From the NCBI GenBank assembly GCA_037693485.1, contig CM075348.1, positions 28,576,501 to 28,640,500 of the forward strand: a stretch of DNA of 64,000 nt, written 5' to 3'. Below the pieces are notes generated by a model. The model saw only the letters and a program-made list of their open reading frames with translations. It did not search any database and was not told the DNA's origin. Positions 43,202 through 54,579 of this stretch are shown here, piece by piece (the first letter of the stretch is position 1; each line of letters opens with the position of its first letter). Position numbers and translations under genes: made by a program. The DNA is from Kitagawia praeruptora (lineage: Eukaryota > Streptophyta > Magnoliopsida > Apiales > Apiaceae).

Positions 43202-43957
43202 AGGCCGAAGATTCCAGTTCAGGAACAAACAGGAGTAACTGGTGATTATCAACACAATGTTGCTTGTTCAGGAAAACCACCAGGGAGAAATACTTCTGGA
43301 TTAGGTTCAAAAAGAGATTTGAGATTTAGTAACAGTCCAAGAGATCCTTCTGCACTTGTTTCTCTTGGTTCTGGTATTACTCAAGAAAATCTAGATAAGT
43401 TGGAATCAGTTCAACTAGTTCATCAAAGGAGCTTAGATATTCACTTGCTGTTATACTTTATGACAGATGGATCAGTGTTTAGAGTGAATGAAGAAGCAAT
43501 CAAGTTAAAGTTATTTGAAGAACTTCAGTATGTTCTGCATATATTCAGAGTCAGAAATCGTCAAACACAGCTTATTGCTAATTCTATAAGGGGATATATG
43601 CAGAAAGCTAAAATTGTTACAGGATCAAAGTCTGCTGAAAAGTATGTTCCTAAGTACAGAGATTGGAATGGCAATCTGATAGAAATGGAGAAGGGGATTA
43701 CAAAGTTGAAGACAGATCTTGGAATTACAGTTCTGGATTTTAATGTGAAGTCTGAGGAAGTGAAATATATCAGATTGGGAAATGAAATGAGAAGAAACAA
43801 AATCTATGATCTCAGAGCTGTTATCTTTCAAACTGATGAGAATGATCCATATTTAAGAGAGATCAAGGAAGCTATGCAGATTGAACTTGAAAATGCTGAG
43901 AGAAGATTGTTGATTGATTATCTCAGAACAACTCCAGATCTTGAGGAAGTTAGGTAG
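43202..43957 (+). pseudogene. C ORF3 C-terminal fragment, left copy
   Basis: About 250 codons without their own start (PKIPVQEQTGVTGD … RTTPDLEEVR). Same as 62987-63742. Confidence 0.9.
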
Positions 43958-44088
43958 ACGAAAGTTGTAAGTTTGTTGAGTAATAGTTTAAACTCCGTTT
44001 GTATGACACTGTAGACTCTGTATTTGTTTTGACATCATCATTTACTGTAAACTTGTGCATTCTTGCTAATGAACAAGTTGGGGGAGAT

Positions 44089-44602
44089 TGTTAGAAATGA
44101 TTGATGAGAACAGTGTTTGGAAGCTAAAGTAACAAAACAGAGTTTAACTGGAAGCAGTCAGAGTTTAGTTAAACACTGACTGGAAGCGCAACAGAGATTG
44201 TTAAACTCTGTAGCGGAAGCGTCTGAGAGTCAACAGTGTTTGAAGATTGATACAAGATAAATATGGAAGCAATATCTTTGAAGATTGGATAGCTATCAAA
44301 GAGATTGAGTTGACTTAGAAGACGTGTAGCAATCGTGATTGATATCAATTGTATAGCTTAATTATAGGAGAATCAATTACTGATTGTACGAAGCTGTATG
44401 TTTTATAAATACAGTTAGGTTAACCCTAGAAGGGTATCGAACATTGAGAAATTCATTGATTGTAACCTAAGCAGCTCTCTGTGATATTTTATATCACTGA
44501 GAGAGGAATTGTTAATTCCAAACAGTTTTTAAGTGTTAAAACTTGTGTTCTTGTTAATTACTCATACAATACTTGATTACATATTGTGTATTCGACCTAA
44601 CA
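44089..44602 (+). repeat. Element C 3' LTR, left copy
   Basis: 514 bp, complete. About four differences from the C 5' LTR at 54580-55093 (for example CAGTGTTT here, CAGTATTT there). Confidence 0.92.
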
Positions 44603-46613
44603 CCAAATACTGCCACAGTGAAAACAAGGATTCTGTGGCTTAAACCTAACTGAATCACTCTTAACTCCTGACTTAGGAGGTATAGAGTTTATATTTTTAT
44701 TCTTCCTGCAAAAAGCAGCAAGATGGTTAGGACTTCCACAGTTATAACATTTCTTCCTAGGAGCATTGGGAATAGGCATATAGTTATTGCTTTTACTGAT
44801 GCCTACCTTTCCATTTCTGTTTTTCCTAGGTTCTTTTACCTTGTTTATTCTTTTTAACTGCTTCAGCTTGTGTTTAAGCTGTTTCTGAGACATTGAACTA
44901 ATATCTACTGATTTGGATTTATCCTGTTTTGGTTTGTCAGATTTTGGTACAAACCTCACATGATTAATTTTGGGTTTTGCAGCCTTTTCAGTAAATACAG
45001 GTTTAGAGGTCTCAGCTTCTAGGTTGACAGTTTTCTTTTTATCAGTGTAACCTAGACCTTCTTTCCAACAATCATTGTCTATGATATCCTGAGTTTTCTT
45101 ACCAGAGTTAGTCCAAATTTTAAGAATGTTTCTTTCTTTAGCAAGTTCAGATTCAAGATAAGCATGCTTTTTCAATAATTCAGTTTTAACAAAAATAGCA
45201 TCATCTCTCTCTTTCTGAATTTCTAACATCTGGACTAATTCTGATTCTAGATAATCATTTCTCTTTCTAAGGTCTAGACTTTCAGATTTTATTCTTTCAT
45301 TTTCTAAAGTCTGATCTCTATAGCTAACATGCAAGTTTTTAAGAAAGAGTCTTAACTCAGATATATCAGTAGTATCAAAAGCTAGAATAGAGTGAGGTAC
45401 CTTGGTCTCAGTAGCTTCAGAGATACTATCAACATTTGCCATCAAGGCGTAGTTCACCTCATCTTCAGAGTCTGAAGTGTCAGCCCAGTCCTTCTTCTTT
45501 GTGATGTAAGCTTGATTTTTATCAGCTTTGGCTCTCTTGCACTCAGGTGCAAAATGTCCTTTCTCGCCATAATTATAGCATGTGATCTTGGACTTGTCGA
45601 CTTTCCCAGACCTGCTTTCCTTTCCCTCGGCTTTTCTGAAATTCTTCTTGTCAAAATTTGAATCTCTTCGTGTGAACTTCTTTCCCTTCCTGAAGTTCTT
45701 GTAAGCCATCTTCTTGAAGCCTTTCACCATTAGGGCTGCAAGTTGTATCATCTCAGCATCACTACCATCATCATTAGAGTCTGTGAGATTGTCAGAGTTT
45801 GAGTCATCATCAGAATTTGATGACTCAGTATCAGACTTTGTAATAAGAGCCTTTCCTTTGGATTGACTCTTTTTCACAGCAATTTCTTTAGAAGCTTTCT
45901 CCTCAGCTTTAAGAGCAATTGACTTGGTCTTGCTTCCATGCCTCTTGCTTCTTTGTTCCATCTCAAGCTCATGAGTCTTAAGCATTCCATAGATTTCATC
46001 AAGGGACATGTCTTCTAGATCATGATTGTCTCTGATGGTAGTGGCCTTTAAGTCCCATTTCTCAGGAAGAGCCAACAAGAATTTCAGATTGGAGTCTTCA
46101 AGATTATACTCCTTATCTACCAGTGATAGATCATTCAACAATTTCAGGAATCTGTCATATATGTCTGTTAATGACTCATCAGCATTTGAGTCAAAGTGCT
46201 CGTATTGTTCTCCTGTTCTTTTTGATGGCTTTGGTTCCTTGACATCTGACTTCCAAAGCATCCCAAATCTCCTTAGCAGTTTTGCATCCAATGACCCTGT
46301 TAGACATAACATTGTCAAGGGCGTTATGTAATAAATGCCTTACTTTAGCATCTTTGCTAATAGAGGAGATATCTTCAGGAGTGTAGTCTTTCTTCTCTTT
46401 TGGAATCATTTTCTGTTCTTCTCCAGCAACTGCAACAGACAATTTTGTAGGCTTATGTGGACCATCATGGATTTTGTCTAAGTACTCTGGATCTGTAGCC
46501 TCCAGAAACATTTCCATCTTCACCTTCTATATGGGATATTCTGATGCCCTGAGTATTGGAACTCTAATTGATTCATATCTGCTTGTTGTTGGAGTTTGTG
46601 TTTTCTCTGTCAT
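44603..46613 (-). pseudogene. gag: Element D gag, N-terminal and middle part
   Basis: Starts at ATG 46613 (MTEKTQTPTTSRYESIRVP). TAG at 46529-46527 replaces the Trp of the EYAIWKVKM segment in B and C. A small deletion near 46200 shifts the frame. The rest is open: UBN2-type region, zinc knuckle (CYNYGEKGHFAPEC, with one Cys replaced by Tyr) near 45580-45540, coiled coil, and the knuckle CYNCGSPNHLAAFC near 44730. It stops at FHCGSIW where element C is inserted; the missing end is at 54359-54579. Confidence 0.9.
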
Positions 46614-46654
46614 GATTGTATGGCTTTTTGTATAGTAACAGAGTGGCTCAAAAT

Positions 46655-46798
46655 GAATAGTACGGTATTTATGAACAGTACCGTATCTGTGAATAGTACC
46701 ATATGTGTGAATAGTATCGTATTTGTGAATAGTGTCGTATATGTGAATAGTACCGTATCTGTGAACTGTACCGTATCTGTGAACAGTGACGTACAATA
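46655..46798. repeat. Eight 18-bp tandem repeats in the D leader
   Basis: Eight units like GAATAGTACCGTATCTGT between the PBS and the gag ATG. Eighteen bases is six codons, so the array stays open in the gag frame (HRYGTV-like repeat), but no upstream ATG is present. The unit shares GAATAGTA with the LTR array. Confidence 0.9.
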
Positions 46799-46827
46799 CT
46801 GGATCTGATCTGTATATCGATCAACCT

Positions 46828-46839
46828 GCTCTGATGCCA
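46828..46839 (-). other. Element D primer binding site
   Basis: TGGCATCAGAGC on the minus strand, one change from the common TGGTATCAGAGC. Confidence 0.88.
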
Positions 46840-46841
46840 AT

Positions 46842-48147
46842 TGTTAGGTCCGGAATAACGTAGAAGGGGGGTTGAATACGTTATTTAAAAAAATTTCGAT
46901 TTTCGGGATGTGAAAAATGAGGTCAACAACTGAATCGAAATAAAACAATTGGTTCGGGAAAATATCTTTGAACTGATAAAAACCCAAGGGGTGTTACAAT
47001 TTCTAATCCAACGGATTAGCTTCAAAAACTCGAACACTCCTAAGGATAGTTTAGGCACGAGGACCTTCTATCCGACACTTCCTGAAAGCGGGCTAAGCCG
47101 GCTTTCCTACTAGATGGACTGTCTAGCAGCTTACACAGAGAAGATATTTAAGAGAGAGAGAAAGTTGTGTGTTGAGGTGTGTTTTGAAATGAAATACAAC
47201 AGGCCTATTTATAGATTTTCTAGAAAATCACTATGCTGCATAGTACCCCATTTAATAACGTAAGGGGTGACGTTTTCAGTAGCAGCCTGTTGAATTTTTC
47301 ATGAACAAATTTCAACATTCAAACTTTCAAAACTGCATTTTTCAATTCAAAGTTTTAAACTTTGATTTTTTAATTCATGTGGGCCCCACATGTTTCTTAC
47401 TTTATGAATAGTAATTTTGGGTACTATTCATGAATAGTAATTTCGGTTACTATTCATATGAATAGTACTATTCATATGAATAATAGTACTATTCATATGA
47501 ATAGTACTATTCATATGAATAGTGATTTCGGTTGCTATTCATGTGGATAGTGATTTCGGTTACTATTCATATGAATAGTGATTTTGGATACTATTCATTT
47601 TCTCTCTTCTGTTTATTCTGCTGTTTTAATTTACCTCAGAAAATAATTCAAGTACCAGATTAATTTAATTATTTTGTTATAAATAATTAATTAATCTGTT
47701 ACTTATTTAATTTTCAGAGTAAATTAACTTTTGACAATACCTTGAGATATTATGTCTGTCCTTGATCGTCAATAGGCTTTGGCAATTCTTTCTATGAATT
47801 AATGTGTTGATCCTTCCCGTATTTGTTGACACTTGGTGCACTGGTCTGGTTCACAAGTGACTATCACTGATCTTGATCTTCACACCTTCGTTACATTCCA
47901 ATTTATTAGCCTGCAGCAATATCTTCAAATACATGAAATCTTTTGGCCCTTCAACTGAATCATCTGTACATCTTATTCTGTCACTGAGGCTTGATCATGT
48001 TAATGAACTTCTTTCAGCGACTTGATCCTTGTTGGTGCCTGTTCTTCAAATTTCACGATCCCTGTATAGAGTTAATATTATTTATCTTTTATCCTAGTTG
48101 ATTTATATATGTCCTCCATTACATATTACATTTCATTATGCTTTACA
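46842..48147 (-). repeat. Element D LTR, shared middle copy
   Basis: 1306 bp. It has a PBS and gag on its left and a polypurine tract and ORF3 on its right, so it acts at once as 5' LTR of the left unit and 3' LTR of the right unit. TATA box (minus) at 47206-47213. AATAGT array at 47404-47600. Confidence 0.92.
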
Positions 48148-48375
48148 ATCTCCCCCTATTTGATTGTTAGGGTTTGACAAGCAAATACCTAGAGGATAAC
48201 TCAACTGATACAAATAAAATGCAAAGATAAATAATATTAAAGCGTATTCTGGATCATATATATACATTTTCCAGATTTCTAAAATTTAAAACAAGTTTAA
48301 GACAATTGTTCCTTTAGACTGAACATATCTTCAAGTTTGCCTTTGTTTTCTTTCCACATAGCACTAATACTCCCA

Positions 48376-50375
48376 TTAGCTTTTCCTTTCCCAAGATAAA
48401 GTTAATTCCGTGTCAACAATCTTTTCCTTCCCTTTATTACGCCTAGTAGCTTCTTGCCCATCCACCTTCTCCCCCTCAGTTGGGTTATCCTTCAAAATAG
48501 TAGGAGGTGGAGTCGGTAATTTAGACGAAGCTATCTTCACCAAGGAATTAATTGCATGACTAAACTGGGCTGCCATGGAACTTAATTGAACCTGGAATGC
48601 ATCATGTTGAATAAGTTGCAAATTTTTGATTTCTGCAATGGACTTACAGATATTTGACACCTCTTTCTCCATTGTTTGGACCCGTGTAAGGAGTCTGTTG
48701 TATTCCTTTCTGGTTACAGGTGCATGTGGTTGAGTAGGTTGCTCACTCGTACGTTCTGCAGGTGTTTCACTCAACACTCTATATTCACTCGGTTTAGTGG
48801 TTTGGGTTACACTTACATGTTCTGTTTGTGTTTCCCTCAACTCTCGTCCAGAGCTTCCACCGATATGTGTACCTGCAAATGAAATCATCCTAGCCCCTTT
48901 TTCAGAGGTCACGGATGGTGCAATGAAAGTTCGTGAGCTTCCGTCCTCGCGTGAAACGAGTTGCCGACCACTGGTAAAGAGTGGTAAATCTCGAAAGAGA
49001 TCCAGAGATTTTCCCTCTGGGAGGTTAAACTTGAATCGATTAAATGACACAAAACCCAAGTTTCCCTCGTATGTCTGTGAAGACACTTGGTTCATAAAAG
49101 AACCTCCTACCGATGGATCTTTCCGTAAAATGGAAGATTCACCAGTTGCTCCCGTCAATTCAACCTTATTTATATTTTCACTTATTGGATAAGAAAGAAT
49201 TGTTTCACTAACATTTGCCGTTACCTCAGGTTCATTGGGTTTACTCCGTTTAGAATGAGGTAGAGCGGCTGATGTAACTAACTCCTTATGTGGTGCTGCT
49301 GAGGCACTATCTCCCTCAATAATATGGATGACTGGTCGTTTAAGTGACAATTGAGGTGTAGGAGTTTGTTGTGTTTGTGTTTGCATTTGTAGAATGGGCT
49401 CTTCGACCTGTGTTAGAGTCGGTGGGATTTCCTGCTCTTGGTCGGGTAAGATGGCCACTGGGGGCTGTAGAAACTGTATTTCCTGTGACACAATAGGGAA
49501 TACAGAGGTTGGAATAGCATGGATTGAAATATTACCTTGTCGTATACCTGCTCTCACTGGTCGTGGTAACAACGGAAGTGGGACAGTCTTTAGATATTCA
49601 GTTAGGACTGTAGGCACATCCGTATATTTCTTTTTGCTTATGTAATTAATTACATTCATCTTTATGGAAGAACATTCCACCTTTTGACCATTTTCCAAGA
49701 GTACCCTGTCTTCATCAATCAAAAAATCATTTAATATTAACTGTAGAAACCTTGGATATAGACATTTGACATTTTGAGTCCGAACATCTCTTGTTCCCAA
49801 GCGTTTCATTTTAAAATGATTTGACCAAGCACTATTTTTCCAAAATTAATCCTCAAATTATTGGCGACCGCATACCCTATTATTTGAATAAATTCAGGTA
49901 TTCGATCTTGATTTGTTCTATCTGAGGAAAAAACATGGTTAAGAGTGTGAAAGAAGAAATTCCAGTACTGGGTTAGAAACGTTCTAGAAAGATTACCAGT
50001 ATTGAAATTGCCATCTTGGTACCTTATAAAACGAAAGAACATTTCAATCTGTTCAGGTGTAGGATCAGAAACGAGATTTTCCATAGGAAAATGAAGAATT
50101 CGATTAACATCTCGTTCAGTGACCCTAATCGACCTACCAAATAGTCGATATGTGAATGCACACCCGTCCTGTCCAGAAGTGTTAACCGCACTGCAATATA
50201 ATTCACACAATGCATCATGGTTAAGTTGCACCTGTGTAACTAAAGCATAGCGGATTAATGAATGTTCATTCAGAAATTGTGTCCAAGCCCGAAATTGCTC
50301 ATCCTGAATGGTTTAGATTTGCTGAATGGAAACAAGATTAACTTTAGCAATTGAAAAGCTTCCCTGCAATGCCAT
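48376..50375 (-). pseudogene. Element D ORF3, frameshifted
   Basis: Starts at ATG 50375 (MALQGSFSIAK). TAA at 50315-50313 and a frameshift near 49806-49811 break it. The N-terminal part (AFTYRLFGRSIRVTERDVNRILHFP … RTFLTQYWNFFFHTLNHV) resembles plant transposon-associated domains seen in retroelement ORFs. The middle is Pro/Gln/Thr-rich. The C terminus is a coiled coil (about 48500-48720). It differs strongly from B and C ORF3 although it occupies the same place. No signal peptide or membrane span is evident. Function unknown. Confidence 0.8.
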
Positions 50376-51085
50376 TTTCAAAAAAACTTTGAGGAAATTC
50401 AAAAACAAGGGTTAGTGCGTATAACAAGGATATGAAATCCGCTCTAAAAACCACCAGCTAGATTGTGAGATCTTTCCAGTCAAAGCTTGAAATATTCAGC
50501 AATTGTGTGTATATGCTCTGTATATCTGAAAATTGATGATGTTAAACACAAACAAAAACTCATCATTTATAAGGTTTCAATTATTAGTGGGTTAGGTGTA
50601 ATAGTGACAGGTTATGTTTGAAAAATAACACCGCTCAATAATTTCTCACCTAACTACCTAATTAGCCGAAAAAACATCTTATCACCGAAACCTGTCGGCC
50701 GAAAAAACATCTTATCGCCGAAACCTATCAGTCTATACACATACACATATAATACTTCTAATTATTATGGATTTAAAAATAATCACGCAGTGAATCAAGA
50801 AATAATCCACAATAATTAGATAAACTCACAATTAAATAGACATAAAATTAACAAAATATCATTAATTGATATATGTCAATAAAATATTTATTTAATTATG
50901 CTACAATTAACTCAATTATTTACTAACTAATTACCATAAAATATAGCATTTATAAGCATGGCAATTAATATAGAGATAACTGTAAGATGAGGACTGGATG
51001 CAAAGTAAATTCACAAGTCCTAAAAATATGGACATTTAAAATACCTGTGAATTTATAACAAATTGCAGTTATTGATTATCCAAAA
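50376..51085. other. Element D spacer between ORF3 and pol
   Basis: 710 bp, AT-rich, without a gene. It contains a 33-bp tandem duplication (50665-50730). I did not find the poly(A)-loop hairpin or G-box of B and C here. Confidence 0.6.
50665..50730. repeat. 33-bp tandem duplication
   Basis: Units 50665-50697 and 50698-50730, beginning GCCGAAAAAACATC, with a few differences. Confidence 0.9.
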
Positions 51086-54000
51086 TTAATTAGACAGATT
51101 TAACATCCCAAGTTCACCAACTAACCTGGAGAAAGTGGATTCATCCAGTGGTTTAGTAAAGATGTCTGCAATTTGTTGATCTGTGGGAACAAAATATAAT
51201 ACCACAGTTCCATTCATGACATGCTCTCGTAAGAAATGATACCTGATATCAATGTGCTTCGTCCTGGTGTGTTGAACTGGATTGTTGGCAATGGCAATGG
51301 CACTCGTGTTGTCACATAGAATTGGAATTTTGTCCAACATGAGTCCATAGTCCTGAAGTTGATTCCTCATCCACAAGATCTGAGCACAAGAACTACCTGC
51401 CGCAATGTATTCTACTTCAGCTGTCGAGGTAGATACTGAGTGTTGCTTCTTGCTGTACCAAGATACCAACCTTCTTCCTAGAAACTGACAGCTTCCAGAA
51501 GTACTTTTCCGATCAATCTTACAACCTGCGAAGTCAGAATCTATATAGCCAATTAGGTCAAAACCTATTCCTTTAGGGTACCAAATCCCAAGATTGGGGG
51601 TTCCCTTAAGGTATCTGAAAATACGTTTAACAGCTATAAGATGTGACTCTTTAGGGTTAGCCTGGAATCTAGCACATAGACAAGTTGCGAATATAATATC
51701 TGGTCTACTAGCAGTTAAGTACAAGAGAGAGTCGATCATACCTCGATACTTCGTGATGTCAACTGACTTACCAGATTTATCTTCATCAATCTTGACTGTA
51801 GTTGGCATCGGGGTCTTGGCAGTAGCTGCTTCTTCCATCCCATACTTCTTCAGAAGATCCTTTATGTATTTTGATTGGCAGATGAAAATACCATCAGGCT
51901 TCTGAACAACTTGAAGTCCAAGGAAGAAGGACAACTCATCCATCATGCTCATCTCGTACCTACTCTGCATTAGCTTAGCAAATCTCTTGCATAACAAATC
52001 ATTAGTAGAACCAAATATTATATCATTCACATATACTTGCACAAGAATTATATCATTTTTATGCTTTTTATGAAAGAGAGTTTTGTCGATGATACCTCTT
52101 GTAAAACCATTTTCAAGTAAGAACTTGGAGAGAGTATCATACCATGTTCGAGGGGCTTGCTTGAGACCATAGACAGCTTTGAAGAGAAAGTACACAAAAC
52201 CTTCAAATTCCTTGTCTTCGAACCCAGGGGGTTGTTCAACATAGACTTCTTCCTCTAGATCTCCGTTCAAAAATGCACTCTTCACATCCATCTGAAAAAC
52301 CTTAAAGTTGGAGTGTGTAGCAAATGCTAAGAACATCCTGATTGCTTCAAGCCTTGCAACTGGAGCATAGGTTTCATCATAATCAATTCCTTCTTCTTGA
52401 GAGTAACCCTTTGCTACCAATCGAGCCTTGTTCCTCGTAACAATACCATTTTCATCCAGTTTATTCCTAAACACCCATCTAGTGCCAATTACAGATTTAT
52501 CTTTTGGTCTTGGCACCAGCTTCCATACTTTCTGCCTTTCGAACTGATTGAGTTCTTCCTGCATTGCAGTTACCCAATCTGGATCATCAAGAGCTTCATC
52601 AACCTTTTTAGGTTCAATTTGAGATAAAAATCCTGCGAAATTGCATTCATTCTGTGTTGCTCTTCTAGTCTGTACACCCGTGTCCGGTTCACCAATGATC
52701 TGTTCAAAGGGATGCGCTCTACTCCATACCCTTTGTCTCGGCAGATTTGATCTTGATGATTCTCCAAGTTCATGATTGTGTTGAGTGTGATGACTAGTAG
52801 ATCCAAAATCATTGTTTGCTCCCCCTGAGCTGTTGCTTTCAGAGTTTGATGAATCAGAGTTTAATGAACCAGCAGATGCATTCTTTGATGTTTCTTCACT
52901 TGATTGGGGTTCATTTTCATTGTTCACTTGCTCCCCCTCAACATGTGCTGCTGTCTGATCTACTGGTATAGATTGAACAATAGAGTCTGAAAGAGTATCA
53001 GAATTTTGTTCATTCTCAAATCTCAGCTGGTCATGTTCATCAAAATCTTCAAGTCCTGTTATCTTTTTATCATCAAAAGACACATGGATAGATTCCATGA
53101 CCACTTTTGTTCTCAGATTGTAGACTCTGAATGCTTTTGTGGATAGTGGGTATCCAACAAAGATTCCTTCATCAGCTTTTAAATCAAATTTGGAAAGCTG
53201 TTCTGGATGAGTCTTAAGAACAAAACACTTACATCCAAACACGTGAAAGTACTTCAGGTTCGGCTTCTTATTTTTCACCATCTCATATGGTGTTTTACCA
53301 TGCTTGTTTATGAGTGTAGCATTCTGTGTGAAACAAGCAGCTTGCACAGCTTCAGCCCAGAAGTAAGTTGGCAGCTTTGCTTCATCAAGCATGGTCCTTG
53401 CAGCTTCTATGAGAGTCCTGTTCTTTCTCTCTACTACTCCATTTTGTTGTGGAGTTCCAGGTGCAGAGAATTCTTGCTTTATTCCATTTTCTTTACAAAA
53501 CTCTTCCATGACTGCATTCTTGAACTCAGTGCCATTATCACTCCTTATGATTTTCACTGTATGCTTAGATCCTTTGTCCAGTTGTCTGACATGCTCTGTT
53601 AAGATTGATGCAGTTTCTTCTTTCTTGTGCATGAAATATACCCATGTATATCTGGTGTATTCATCAACAATAACCAAAGCATATCTTTTCTTTCCAATAG
53701 ACATTATATTTACTGGACCAAATAAATCAACATGCAATAAGTGATATGGCTCAAGAATTGAGGATTCAGTCTTACTTTTGAATGAAGTTTTCCTTTGTTT
53801 TGCCTTTTGACATGAGTCACATAGGCCATCTGGGGTAAAAACTGATTTGGGCAATCCTCTCACAAGATCTTTCTTCACTAGCTCATTAATGCTGTTGAAA
53901 TTCAGATGAGAAAGTCTCTTGTGCCAATCCCAGCTTTCTTCAATTGATGCTCTACTCAGTAGATAGATTGCAGAGCCATCAGAGTTTGTTGAAAGCTTGG

Positions 54001-54346
54001 CTTCATAAATGTTACCATGCTTGTATCCCTTCAGAACAACTTTTCCTGTAGATTTGCTTACAACTTCACCGTGTTCTTCAAAGAAACCCACATGATAACC
54101 TCTGTCACAGATTTGACTCACACTTAGCAGATTATGTTTGAATCCTGAGACTAGAGCTACAGCTTCAATGATGACATTCCCAAGTTTGATATTGCCATAT
54201 CCCAGAGTCCTTCCTATGTTGCCATCTCCATAAAAAACACTTGGGCCAGCCTTCTCCATAAATTCTGATAGCAGGGCTTTATTTCCAGTCATGTGTCCTG
54301 AGCATCCACTGTCTAGAACAAGGATATTTTTCCTGTTACCCTGCAA
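51086..54346 (-). CDS. pol: Element D Pol (about 1086 aa), open but YVND in RT
   Basis: Full-length copia Pol: protease VLDSGCSGHM, integrase zinc finger (HKRLSHLN, CDSCQKAK), integrase core with HVDLFG, RSDNGTEF and VVERKN, RT, then RNase H (IDSDFAG, STAEVEY, CDNTSA). The frame has no stop. The RT box reads YVND: the first catalytic Asp is Asn (codon AAT, plus-strand 52025-52027), which should abolish polymerase activity. As in B, the frame opens after a TGA (54349-54347) and behind GTGATTGCAG|GG. The element is therefore probably inactive in spite of the open frame. Confidence 0.92.
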   Translation of the reverse strand: MQGNRKNILVLDSGCSGHMTGNKALLSEFMEKAGPSVFYGDGNIGRTLGYGNIKLGNVIIEAVALVSGFKHNLLSVSQICDRGYHVGFFEEHGEVVSKSTGKVVLKGYKHGNIYEAKLSTNSDGSAIYLLSRASIEESWDWHKRLSHLNFNSINELVKKDLVRGLPKSVFTPDGLCDSCQKAKQRKTSFKSKTESSILEPYHLLHVDLFGPVNIMSIGKKRYALVIVDEYTRYTWVYFMHKKEETASILTEHVRQLDKGSKHTVKIIRSDNGTEFKNAVMEEFCKENGIKQEFSAPGTPQQNGVVERKNRTLIEAARTMLDEAKLPTYFWAEAVQAACFTQNATLINKHGKTPYEMVKNKKPNLKYFHVFGCKCFVLKTHPEQLSKFDLKADEGIFVGYPLSTKAFRVYNLRTKVVMESIHVSFDDKKITGLEDFDEHDQLRFENEQNSDTLSDSIVQSIPVDQTAAHVEGEQVNNENEPQSSEETSKNASAGSLNSDSSNSESNSSGGANNDFGSTSHHTQHNHELGESSRSNLPRQRVWSRAHPFEQIIGEPDTGVQTRRATQNECNFAGFLSQIEPKKVDEALDDPDWVTAMQEELNQFERQKVWKLVPRPKDKSVIGTRWVFRNKLDENGIVTRNKARLVAKGYSQEEGIDYDETYAPVARLEAIRMFLAFATHSNFKVFQMDVKSAFLNGDLEEEVYVEQPPGFEDKEFEGFVYFLFKAVYGLKQAPRTWYDTLSKFLLENGFTRGIIDKTLFHKKHKNDIILVQVYVNDIIFGSTNDLLCKRFAKLMQSRYEMSMMDELSFFLGLQVVQKPDGIFICQSKYIKDLLKKYGMEEAATAKTPMPTTVKIDEDKSGKSVDITKYRGMIDSLLYLTASRPDIIFATCLCARFQANPKESHLIAVKRIFRYLKGTPNLGIWYPKGIGFDLIGYIDSDFAGCKIDRKSTSGSCQFLGRRLVSWYSKKQHSVSTSTAEVEYIAAGSSCAQILWMRNQLQDYGLMLDKIPILCDNTSAIAIANNPVQHTRTKHIDIRYHFLREHVMNGTVVLYFVPTDQQIADIFTKPLDESTFSRLVGELGMLNLSN

Positions 54347-54358
54347 TCACAAAAACCA

Positions 54359-54579
54359 CTAATGATTAGTTTTAAGGACCCAGACTTGCTTGGATCCTTT
54401 GGTCTTATTAAGTTTGTTAGCTTTTGCAGCAGAAGTCTTATCAGAGTTTATGCTAACATTCTTTTTATCAGAATTTATACATGTAGAATCAATCTTGAAT
54501 TTATTCAAAGAGGGTTTAAGTTCATAATAATCATAATACAACTTATGATACTCTTTGCATGTATAAATAGAATGCCAAA
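54359..54579 (-). pseudogene. gag: Element D gag, C-terminal end
   Basis: Continues the Gag cut at 44603: IWHSIYTC completes the last zinc knuckle, then Asn-Ser repeats and GSKQVWVLKTNH, stop TAG at 54361-54359. Element C separates it from the N-terminal part in the intact arrangement. Confidence 0.9.

Larger units (their letters stand above)
43197..44602 (+). mobile_element. 3' tail of element C, left copy (ORF3 end, PPT, LTR)
   Basis: Matches 62982 onward with one difference found (C at 43996, T at 63781). It includes the ORF3 C-terminal domain, the polypurine tract (near 44078-44088) and a complete 514-bp 3' LTR at 44089-44602, followed by CCAAA, the target duplication of C. Confidence 0.9.
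41371..46841 (-). mobile_element. Element D, left (deleted) copy of the tandem D+C unit
   Basis: Plus-strand order: D LTR (41371-42637), D ORF3 tail (to about 43201), tail of a C element (43197-44602), D gag N-terminal half (44603-46613), leader repeat, PBS (46828-46839), then the next D LTR. Compared with the right copy, the sequence equivalent to 48712-62986 is missing. The C insertion site CCAAA is the same as at 54575-54579. Left flank GTACA may be half of the target duplication of D. Confidence 0.8.
46842..54579 (-). mobile_element. Element D, right copy (LTR, ORF3, pol, gag end)
   Basis: SIRE-like copia element in minus orientation. From right: gag end (54579-54359), pol (54346-51086), spacer, ORF3 (50375-48376), polypurine tract (about 48148-48161), LTR. 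Element C interrupts gag at CCAAA (54575-54579). The gag start and the 5' LTR of this copy are expected beyond the window. Confidence 0.88.

Noticed and set aside
42866..43255. 129-codon minus-strand frame as an intact protein
   Set aside because: It is a chimera across the D/C deletion junction; its first codons come from the antisense strand of C.
41371..48714. Two independent D insertions
   Set aside because: The middle LTR has internal D sequence on both sides and the C insertion point is the same in both copies, which fits duplication.
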